Below are positions 6,354 through 12,104 of a stretch of 12,104 bases of DNA, in pieces. The notes beneath the pieces were generated by a model. The model searched no databases. It was not told the origin of the DNA and worked only from the letters and a program-made list of their open reading frames with translations. This stretch comes from a bacterium (GTDB lineage Bacteria > JAHJDO01): the NCBI GenBank assembly GCA_030631525.1, contig DAOVKY010000009.1:1-12104 (forward strand). Reading direction: 5' to 3'. Within the stretch, counting starts at the first letter, position 1. Each line of letters starts with the position of its first letter. A program made the position numbers and the translations under genes.

Positions 6354-8885
6354 ATGAGAAATAAGCGATTCAATTTTCTGATGGTATTGTTGGGTATGAT
6401 GTTTCTGTTCACATCTTTTTCAATAGAGGCAGACCAATTATACACAACCGAAACTGCTTGGAAAGACTATGAAGATGTTTACAGACCTAGTCCCGTTTTA
6501 TTCCTCCACGGATTTGCTGCAGGTTCGCCAAAGACATGGCAGGATGTAGTAGATAATCTCAAAACTCATCATTTTGATTTTTATCGTAAGGAAAGCAAGT
6601 ATGGACATAGCTTTGGTAATAAAGTTAGTCCGTATCTGGAATCTATCCAATTCTTCAATGAAGCTGACCATCCAATAGCAGGGAAGAATAATTCAGTTGA
6701 TACATACAAAGCTGGGGATCATTATGTAGATATACTCTTGAGGGATGTAAATGACCCTGGCGGAGCGGATAAGGTTTATTACTGGCTATATCAACTTGTT
6801 CCGTCCGGAGTGAATAACAGGTTATCTTTTTTAGATAAGAAATCCACCCCAATAATTGGGACTTATACAGTTGGCAGTGAAAAGCCAAAGGTAAACATAA
6901 TCTGTCACAGTCTGGGAGGATTATCTGCAAGACAGTTTTTGAAGCAGTATGGAGCTGGTGATGTTGCAAAGCTTATAACAGTAGGCACACCTCATAAAGG
7001 TTCTCCTCTTGCTAGTTTATCTCACGACATAGATGTGGGAACTCAGCTTACAGCCCAGGCAGTTGCAGCGGTTGGTTTGCTTCCAAGACTCTCAAAAATT
7101 CTGATTCCAAAGATTAAGGTCGTTTCATTATTGAAGTTAAAATTTAAGATAGGCATTAGAAAATCAGCTTTTATTTCTTATGTTTCAGGTGTAAAAAACA
7201 CCAGAGTTAATCTTCCTGATATAGCTGGCATTGACATTCAAGGAGATGCAATAAGAGATTTAATACCCGGATGCGTCTTTCTTAACCAGCTAAATAGTTC
7301 TGTTCCTGGCGGTCCGGAATATTATTGCGTTTATGGTCAATATCGTGTTGGCAAAGATCATGTCGGAGTTGATTTGATAGGTGGAGACATGGTAGTTCCT
7401 GTAGCCAGTCAGAAAGCAGATGGAGTTGGAATTCCATGGAGAGAAGTAAAAAGAATTTATACAAATCATGTAAATGAAGGAGCCACTTTAGCGGAGAATG
7501 ATTGTGAAACTCTTTTAGGATTCCTTGATGACACAGAGCCAGTACTTGACTTAGTCCGAGTTCTGGAGTCAGTTGAGGAGCTAAATCTTGAAGAGGAACC
7601 TGAAAAAGAGGGAGGAAATTGGAACGACGAGGATACTGAATGGACACAACACAAACTTGGCGAAGAATCACAGCCGTTTCTAATGGATCTGAATAAATAT
7701 GGTCGCGCCTATATTGAGGGCAAAGTTGGCGAAGAATATCTCCCTGCAACAACAGAGGTTGATATTAAGGTGTACAAAGAAGGAGAAACCACGTCTGTAT
7801 GGGAGAATACTTCTGAAGATGATTTACTTAAACCATATGCAGGTATGCAACCAGCTCCTGCAGGATTCAGATATGAAGTACTATTTGATAGCGAAAACCC
7901 AGAAAATCCAGAACCGGGAGTATATGAGATAAAGGTTTTTGTTGAAAACCCGGCAGGATTAAAATCGCAGGTAAAGACAGTTAAGGTAAGAATAGGAGGA
8001 ATTTGGCAATGGATAGGAAGTCCAGATTTGGTTTATTGCCTAGTATCATATAATGGAAAGTTATATGCTGGTAGTTCTAGCGGCATATACTATTTAAGTG
8101 ATGAGGGAGATTGGGTAAAGATTAGTGAAATAATAGTTTCTCATAAGTCTAATCGACATTTGAGCCCTATGCAGGTATATGGAGGTAATTTATATGTTGG
8201 GGGTGAGGATACAAAAGTGTATCGCTATAATGGCACTACTTGGTCAGAAGTTGGAGATTTTGATCGTAAGGTTAGAGCATTTGCAGTGTGTGGTGGGGTT
8301 TTATATGCTGAAGTTGATATTGGAGGCGGTATATATCGTTATCAGGGAGGTAGTAGTTGGAAAATACTTTACTATATGAATAAGTATGGGCACCTTCAGG
8401 AAATGACATGGATGGGCGGAATTTTTGTGCATAATAGTCAGTTATATTGCATTAAAGGTTCATGGCTGTGGATTCGATATGGAGCTAATAACTGGGAGGG
8501 GATAGCTCGCATCCCTCGTTATATTGAAGCGAGTATTTCTTGGGGTGGGAGCTTGTACCTTGCTAGTGATGCTTGGGGCAGAGTATATCGATGGAATGGA
8601 CTGCATGATCCTAATGATAGTTGGGAAACAGTTGGAAACGGGCTTGCTCAAAGTACACCTTTTTTAATTGCATATAATGGGAAAATGTATAGTGGCGGAT
8701 ACGGCGTAGTGTGGCGTTATGAGTCGGATAATGTATGGACATGTAACCCTTTAGGCTATAGTAATCTTCACTCGATTGGTACAAATGCAACATTTGCTGT
8801 TCACAATGATAAGTTGTATGCTGCTAACATATGGGGTTACTGGCCTGATTGGTATGGAGGAGTATGGCGTTATGATGGGGATTAA
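6354..8885 (+). CDS. Exported lipase-like alpha/beta hydrolase fused to a C-terminal beta-propeller
   Basis: The 843-residue exported protein has a signal peptide (MRNKRFNFLMVLLGMMFLF to about residue 25) followed by an alpha/beta-hydrolase domain of lipase/PGAP1-like type. It has the oxyanion loop LFLHGFAAG (49-57), the nucleophile elbow ICHSLGGL with Ser186, and GTPHKGSPLA (211-220), typical of lipases and acyltransferases. A likely acid is Asp345 in GGDMVVP and a likely base His372 in TNHVNEG. The elbow begins with Cys rather than Gly. A linker rich in Glu (about 405-435) leads to an Ig-like domain (440-547). From 548 to the end come seven repeats of x-(N/G)-G-x-L-Y-x-G ... (V/I)-(Y/W)-R-Y-x-G, read as a beta-propeller. 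Substrate is unknown; esters of lipids or polymers are possible. It lies 15 nt after the exported propeller gene and probably belongs to the same operon. No frameshift was seen. Confidence 0.87.
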   Translation: MRNKRFNFLMVLLGMMFLFTSFSIEADQLYTTETAWKDYEDVYRPSPVLFLHGFAAGSPKTWQDVVDNLKTHHFDFYRKESKYGHSFGNKVSPYLESIQFFNEADHPIAGKNNSVDTYKAGDHYVDILLRDVNDPGGADKVYYWLYQLVPSGVNNRLSFLDKKSTPIIGTYTVGSEKPKVNIICHSLGGLSARQFLKQYGAGDVAKLITVGTPHKGSPLASLSHDIDVGTQLTAQAVAAVGLLPRLSKILIPKIKVVSLLKLKFKIGIRKSAFISYVSGVKNTRVNLPDIAGIDIQGDAIRDLIPGCVFLNQLNSSVPGGPEYYCVYGQYRVGKDHVGVDLIGGDMVVPVASQKADGVGIPWREVKRIYTNHVNEGATLAENDCETLLGFLDDTEPVLDLVRVLESVEELNLEEEPEKEGGNWNDEDTEWTQHKLGEESQPFLMDLNKYGRAYIEGKVGEEYLPATTEVDIKVYKEGETTSVWENTSEDDLLKPYAGMQPAPAGFRYEVLFDSENPENPEPGVYEIKVFVENPAGLKSQVKTVKVRIGGIWQWIGSPDLVYCLVSYNGKLYAGSSSGIYYLSDEGDWVKISEIIVSHKSNRHLSPMQVYGGNLYVGGEDTKVYRYNGTTWSEVGDFDRKVRAFAVCGGVLYAEVDIGGGIYRYQGGSSWKILYYMNKYGHLQEMTWMGGIFVHNSQLYCIKGSWLWIRYGANNWEGIARIPRYIEASISWGGSLYLASDAWGRVYRWNGLHDPNDSWETVGNGLAQSTPFLIAYNGKMYSGGYGVVWRYESDNVWTCNPLGYSNLHSIGTNATFAVHNDKLYAANIWGYWPDWYGGVWRYDGD
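7995..8882 (+). repeat. Seven-fold coding repeat forming the C-terminal propeller
   Basis: Repeat cores sit at residues 567 (NGKLYAG), 610 (GGNLYVG), 647 (GGVLYAE), 694 (NSQLYCI), 731 (GGSLYLA), 775 (NGKMYSG) and 818 (NDKLYAA), 37-47 residues apart. Most are followed by an outer strand such as VYRYNGTTW or VWRYESDNVW. The seventh stops at VWRYDGD without its closing Trp strand. IWQWIGSP at 550-557 can supply that strand, as in velcro-closed propellers. Confidence 0.8.
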
Positions 8886-8922
8886 AAGCAGGGTAGTACT
8901 TTTCTTATATTGAAGTAGAAAC

Positions 8923-8946
8923 ACAAAACCAGAACGAAAAGCGTTA
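8923..8946 (+). repeat. Left imperfect direct repeat flanking the ORF6N gene
   Basis: This 24-nt segment matches 9494-9517 at 22 of 24 positions and lies just before the ORF6N start. Read in the same frame as the right copy, it encodes TQNQNEKR and then TAA, against QQNRNKKR and TAG at the real end of the ORF6N gene. That suggests it is the relic 3' end of a related gene. Upstream the frame closes at TAG (8894-8896), so only about 16 codons survive. Confidence 0.75.
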
Positions 8947-8957
8947 AGAAAATTTAG

Positions 8958-9518
8958 ATGAGAAATCAGCAAATAAGTTTGAAAGAAGTAAAAACAATAG
9001 AGAACAAAATACTTTTGTTTAGAGGAAGAGAAGTAATGCTTGATAAAGATTTAGCAGAGCTGTATGGAGTAAAGTCTATAGCTTTAAGACAGCAAGTTAA
9101 GAGAAATATCAAACGATTCCCTGAAGATTTCATGTTTCAGCTTACACAAGAAGAAGCTGAATTTTTGGTATCACAAAATGTGATACCATCAAAAAGAAGT
9201 TTGGGTGGATATCTGCCTTATGTTTTCTCAGAACAAGGCGTTGCTATGCTTTCCAGTGTTTTGAATAGCGAACAAGCTATTATGGTCAATATTCAAATTA
9301 TGAGAGCTTTTACGAGGATTAAGGGAATACTTGGAACACACAAAGAACTAAAGAGAAAGATTGAAGATATGGAAAGCAAATACGATCAACAATTTCAAAC
9401 AGTCTTTGAAGCTATAAGGCAGTTATTGGAACCACCAGCAGCACCAGAGAAACCTAAAAGAAGAATTGGATTTGTAGGATGGGATGGGAAGCAACAAAAC
9501 CGGAACAAAAAGCGTTAG
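8958..9518 (+). CDS. ORF6N domain (KilA-N-related) DNA-binding protein
   Basis: ORF6N is a domain found in phage antirepressor-like proteins and common on mobile elements; it is thought to bind DNA. The 186 residues carry it at about 9-94: IENKILLFRGREVMLDKDLAELYGV, then LRQQVKRNIKRFPEDFMFQLT, and GGYLPYVFSEQGVAMLSSVL. A charged helix follows (about 125-157, ELKRKIEDMESKYDQQF), likely a coiled coil for dimerisation, then a proline-rich linker and a PKRRIGF basic tail seen in related proteins. The upstream sequence has only a weak TAAGAA in place of a Shine-Dalgarno. The gene is bracketed by direct repeats and ends 12 nt before mcsA, so it could be co-transcribed with the stress operon. Its actual target and role are unknown. 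Confidence 0.88.
   Translation: MRNQQISLKEVKTIENKILLFRGREVMLDKDLAELYGVKSIALRQQVKRNIKRFPEDFMFQLTQEEAEFLVSQNVIPSKRSLGGYLPYVFSEQGVAMLSSVLNSEQAIMVNIQIMRAFTRIKGILGTHKELKRKIEDMESKYDQQFQTVFEAIRQLLEPPAAPEKPKRRIGFVGWDGKQQNRNKKR
9494..9517 (+). repeat. Right imperfect direct repeat, overlapping the ORF6N 3' end
   Basis: This is the partner of 8923-8946, 571 bp downstream. It covers the last eight codons of the ORF6N gene, ends within its stop codon, and touches the mcsA ribosome binding site. Confidence 0.75.
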
Positions 9519-9521
9519 GAG
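9517..9521 (+). promoter_or_regulatory. Ribosome binding site of mcsA, overlapping the ORF6N stop
   Basis: AGGAG shares bases with the ORF6N TAG stop and lies 9 nt before the mcsA ATG at 9531. The equivalent position after the left repeat reads AAGAA, so the two copies differ in translation strength. Confidence 0.7.
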
Positions 9522-9530
9522 AAAATTAAC

Positions 9531-10028
9531 ATGCTCTGTCAGATTTGCGGAGAACAGCAGGCAACAGTTCATTATACGGAAATTGCCAATAACAAAGCAG
9601 TAGAGTTGCATCTGTGTGAGGATTGCGCAAGGAAGAAAGAGATAATAGATCAATCCGGGAATTTTTCCATGGCAGATTTGGTTAAAGGACTTGCGGGTTT
9701 TATAGGAACAGAAGATGAAGAGGAAAATCTAAAGTGTGATAATTGCGGTCTTCTGTTTTCGGATTTTAGGAAGACAGGACGTTTTGGCTGCAGCAGATGC
9801 TATAAAGCGTTTCAAACCGAGCTGGAACCGCTGATAAAGAGGATTCACGGCAGCACAAAACATGTTGGCAGTGTTGTGCCGCCTAAGCATGCTAAGGAAG
9901 TTCAGACTTTATCAAAGATTGAAAAGCTGAAGATAGAGATGGAAAAGGCTGTTCAGCGGGAAGCGTTTGAGAGAGCGGCAGAGCTCAGGGATCAGATAAG
10001 AAAGCTGGAAAAGAGGATTAAGAAATAA
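9531..10028 (+). CDS. mcsA: McsA, zinc-binding activator/adaptor of protein arginine kinase
   Basis: McsA partners the protein arginine kinase McsB and in firmicutes stimulates its activity. The 165 residues match the usual size. Two treble-clef-like zinc sites are visible: Cys3/Cys6 with Cys29/Cys32 (LCQICG, LCEDC), and Cys69/Cys72 with Cys87/Cys90 (KCDNCG, GCSRC). The family segment around HGSTKHVG (106-113) follows, and the C-terminus is a UVR helical-hairpin motif (about 128-163, with VQREAFERAAELRDQIRKLE), the same motif that links UvrB and UvrC. All eight cysteines are intact. The stop TAA overlaps the mcsB ATG by one base (TAATG), indicating tight coupling. In Bacillus-type operons ctsR precedes mcsA; here an ORF6N gene occupies that place. 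Confidence 0.95.
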   Translation: MLCQICGEQQATVHYTEIANNKAVELHLCEDCARKKEIIDQSGNFSMADLVKGLAGFIGTEDEEENLKCDNCGLLFSDFRKTGRFGCSRCYKAFQTELEPLIKRIHGSTKHVGSVVPPKHAKEVQTLSKIEKLKIEMEKAVQREAFERAAELRDQIRKLEKRIKK

Positions 10029-11086
10029 TGTCTGTTGATAAGTTGGTTGGACAGATTGCCGGTTGGCTGCAGAAGGAAGGGCCTCTATCAGACATAGTTG
10101 TAAGCAGCAGAGTAAGACTTGCAAGGAATTATGATCTGATACCTTTTCCTCATCGCGCCAATAAGGAGCAACTCAGAGAAGTAATATCAAAGACGGAGAA
10201 AGCTATAAAGAATAGTAACTATTTAAAGAATACCTTAATTATAAATATGTCGGATTTAACAGACATAGATATTCAGTTTCTGGTGGAAAAGCACCTTATA
10301 AGCCAGGAGTTTGGAAAGCCGAAATCAGAGCGGATATTAGTAGTAAGTGATGGAGAGATAATTAGTATAATGGTTAATGAAGAGGATCATTTGCGGCTCC
10401 AATGTATACAGTCAGGTTTACAACTGCTGGATAGCTGGAGATTGATTAATCAGGCAACATTAGAGCTTGAATCACAAGTGGAATTTGCCTTTTCTAAGAC
10501 ATGTGGATATCTGACATCGTGTCCTACTAATGTTGGGACAGGCATGCGAGCCTCGGTTTTAATTCATCTGCCTGCATTAGTGATTACCAAGCAAATAGGA
10601 AAGGTTCTGCAAGCGGTTGCTAAGCTGGGTATTGCAGTTAGAGGGCTTTATGGAGAAGGGACTGAAGCATATGGAAATTTCTTTCAAATATCTAATCAGG
10701 TTACTCTTGGATATAGCGAGGAGGATATAATAAATAATATTGAAAGTGTAGTAAAACAAGTTGTTGGTTATGAAGAGAATGCCAGGACACTGATGATGAA
10801 AGAAGATAAAAAAGTGATAGAAGATAAAATTTGGCGCGCGTATGGAGTGCTTTTAAATGTCAGGATCATTGATTTTCAAGAGACTTTAAACTTGTTGTCT
10901 CTCCTGCGATTAGGAATTGGATTGAAGATGATAGGCAAAATAGATAGAATATTAGTCAATAGAATGTTTATTATTACACAACCAGCGTATCTTCAGAAAT
11001 TAGAAGGAAGAAAACTAGAGCCTTATGAGCGTGATATAGCAAGAGCAAATCTTATCAGGGAAAATTTAGAAAGAAGGGGAAAATAA
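10028..11086 (+). CDS. mcsB: Protein arginine kinase McsB
   Basis: McsB transfers phosphate from ATP to arginine residues of proteins, marking them for ClpCP degradation. It is related to phosphagen (creatine/arginine) kinases. The 352-residue length is normal. Motifs present are VVSSRVRLARN (24-34), the NEEDHLRLQ acidic loop (117-125), the phosphagen-kinase active-site stretch CPTNVGTGMRAS (165-176) with Cys165, and RGLYGEGTEAYGNFFQISNQ (205-224). Near the C-terminus is ERDIARAN (334-341), which contains the RDxxRA motif known as the allosteric phosphoarginine-binding site of McsB. The ATG at 10028 overlaps the mcsA stop. An AGAGG at 10012-10016 may help initiation. Absence of an N-terminal phosphagen-kinase domain and presence of RDxxRA separate it from metabolic arginine kinases. 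Confidence 0.96.
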   Translation: MSVDKLVGQIAGWLQKEGPLSDIVVSSRVRLARNYDLIPFPHRANKEQLREVISKTEKAIKNSNYLKNTLIINMSDLTDIDIQFLVEKHLISQEFGKPKSERILVVSDGEIISIMVNEEDHLRLQCIQSGLQLLDSWRLINQATLELESQVEFAFSKTCGYLTSCPTNVGTGMRASVLIHLPALVITKQIGKVLQAVAKLGIAVRGLYGEGTEAYGNFFQISNQVTLGYSEEDIINNIESVVKQVVGYEENARTLMMKEDKKVIEDKIWRAYGVLLNVRIIDFQETLNLLSLLRLGIGLKMIGKIDRILVNRMFIITQPAYLQKLEGRKLEPYERDIARANLIRENLERRGK

Positions 11087-11088
11087 AA

Positions 11089-12104
11089 ATGTTTAGCAGA
11101 TTTACAGAAAGAGCAAAACGTGTAGTTATAATGGCAAAGGAGGAAGCTACCCGCATGAATCATCCACAGGTCGGCACAGAACATATTTTACTTGGTCTTC
11201 TTAGAGTGGGCAGTGGAGTAGCTCTGGCAGTAATTGAAAAAATTGGTATAGATCCAAAAAGGATAAGAATAGAAATAGAGAAAAAAACAAAAACAGGTTC
11301 TCCTACATTAATACTTGGAGAGATGCCTTTAAGCCCGCAAGCCAAGAGAGTTCTGGAGCTTGCTCTGGAAGAAGCGGCTGCGCTGGGACATAATTATGTT
11401 GGAACAGAACATATATTTCTTGGCTTGATTCGTGAGAAAGAAGGAATTGCGGCTCAGGTTCTTGAACAAATGGGACTTAATTCGGAAAAGGTAAGAGATG
11501 AAATAATGAGTATTCTCGGCGGAGAACCTGTGGGCGCAACAGCAGGTCATACAGGGTCAGGAGGTACCGGAGTAAAAACCAAGACACCTGCGCTTGATGC
11601 GTTTGGGACTAATCTCACAAAACTTGCAGCTGACGGGAAACTTGATCCTGTTATAGGAAGAAAAGATGAAATAGAGAGAGTAATTCATATATTAAGCAGG
11701 AGAAAAAAGAACAATCCTGTTCTTTTAGGAGATGCAGGAGTTGGTAAAACAGCCATTGTAGAGGGATTGGCTCAGCAAATAATTGCAGGGAATGTTCCTG
11801 ATTCCATTAAAGGGAAAAAGCTCATAACACTTGATCTGGCTTCTATGGTTGCCGGAACAAAATATCGCGGGCAGTTTGAAGAAAGAATTAAGGCTGTTAT
11901 GTCAGAGGTAAAAAAATCGGATGATGTGATAATGTTTATTGATGAAATACATAATTTAGTAGGTGCAGGTGCTGCAGAAGGAGCGCTGGACGCTTCCAAT
12001 ATACTGAAACCCGCATTGGCCAGAGGGGATATTCAGTGTATTGGGGCAACAACTGTAGATGAATACAGAAAATACATTGAAAAGGATGCTGCTCTGGAAA
12101 GGCG
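11089..12104 (+). CDS. clpC: ATP-dependent Clp protease ATPase subunit ClpC, 3'-truncated by the window edge
   Basis: ClpC is a cytoplasmic AAA+ unfoldase that feeds substrates to ClpP. About 338 codons are visible, with no stop before the window ends. Residues 1-145 form the double Clp_N domain. The two GTEH motifs carry Glu31 and Glu107, equivalent to the phosphoarginine-binding glutamates described in Bacillus ClpC (Glu32 and Glu106). A Gly/Thr-rich linker (about 147-165) leads to the first AAA+ module: LDPVIGRKDEIERV, Walker A GDAGVGKT (214-221), KYRGQFEERIK, Walker B VIMFIDE with Asp285 and Glu286, then GAGAAEGALDASN. Walker A has Asp-Ala where Glu-Pro is usual, which still fits the consensus. 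Start: ATG 2 nt after the mcsB stop, with AAGGGG (11074-11079) 9 nt upstream. The McsB neighbour supports ClpC over ClpB or ClpA. The second AAA+ domain is outside. Confidence 0.95.
   Translation, partial: MFSRFTERAKRVVIMAKEEATRMNHPQVGTEHILLGLLRVGSGVALAVIEKIGIDPKRIRIEIEKKTKTGSPTLILGEMPLSPQAKRVLELALEEAAALGHNYVGTEHIFLGLIREKEGIAAQVLEQMGLNSEKVRDEIMSILGGEPVGATAGHTGSGGTGVKTKTPALDAFGTNLTKLAADGKLDPVIGRKDEIERVIHILSRRKKNNPVLLGDAGVGKTAIVEGLAQQIIAGNVPDSIKGKKLITLDLASMVAGTKYRGQFEERIKAVMSEVKKSDDVIMFIDEIHNLVGAGAAEGALDASNILKPALARGDIQCIGATTVDEYRKYIEKDAALER

Noticed and set aside
7282..7752. 156-codon minus-strand open frame inside the lipase gene
   Set aside because: It is antisense to a clearly coding, motif-bearing gene. 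Its product is low-complexity, rich in Leu, His and Gln, with no recognisable domain.
8906..8911. TATATT as a -10 promoter element before the ORF6N gene
   Set aside because: No acceptable -35 lies 16-18 nt upstream, and such hexamers are expected by chance in AT-rich DNA.
8886..8957. Terminator after the lipase-propeller gene
   Set aside because: I found no stable inverted repeat followed by a T run; AGTACT at 8895-8900 is only a 6-bp palindrome.
6354..8972. Similar 5' ends of the lipase and ORF6N genes (ATGAGAAAT-A/C-AGC)
   Set aside because: Only 12 of 13 bases agree and the similarity does not extend in either direction, so coincidence is the best explanation.
1..12104. CRISPR arrays, tRNA or rRNA genes, insertion-sequence transposases
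   Set aside because: No regularly spaced repeats, tRNA-like or rRNA sequence, or transposase motifs were seen on either strand by eye.

Overview
The window is a 12.1 kb, AT-rich stretch of bacterial DNA. Every supportable gene lies on the + strand with very short gaps, and no convincing terminator or strand switch was seen. The gene content suggests a diderm bacterium, perhaps from an uncultivated candidate phylum such as Omnitrophota. There are exported proteins, one with a LolA-like lipoprotein-carrier-type domain. There is also an McsA-McsB-ClpC protein-arginine-phosphorylation module, which is classically firmicute but here lacks a visible ctsR. The lineage is inferred from general family knowledge and is not certain.

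Region 1 (1-2448) is metabolic: the 3' part of panB, then panC in an ATGA overlap, then a class IV (branched-chain type) aminotransferase. The three fit together. The aminotransferase interconverts valine and 2-ketoisovalerate, PanB hydroxymethylates 2-ketoisovalerate, and PanC joins the derived pantoate to beta-alanine.

Region 2 (2472-3144) is a compact two-gene unit: a PIN-domain VapC-like protein overlapped by a small charged 66-residue protein, probably a toxin-antitoxin pair with the toxin first.

Region 3 (3181-8885) holds three consecutive genes for exported proteins. They are a 722-residue mosaic (two carboxypeptidase-regulatory-like repeats, Ig-like domains, a LolA-like C-terminus), a 330-residue TolB/PD40-type beta-propeller, and an 843-residue lipase-like alpha/beta hydrolase ending in what reads as a seven-bladed beta-propeller. 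The first two overlap by ATGA and the third follows after 15 nt, so they look co-transcribed. This is the least familiar part of the window.

Region 4 (8886-9530) carries an ORF6N (phage/mobile-element type) gene bracketed by imperfect 24-bp direct repeats. The left repeat reads as a relic of an ORF6N-like C-terminus. This looks like a cassette insertion or duplication next to the stress operon.

Region 5 (9531-12104) is mcsA-mcsB-clpC. McsB marks proteins with phosphoarginine, McsA is its zinc-binding partner, and ClpC (cut by the window edge) unfolds marked substrates for ClpP. Key residues for this pathway, including the two GTEH glutamates of the ClpC N-domain and the McsB RDxxRA motif, are present.
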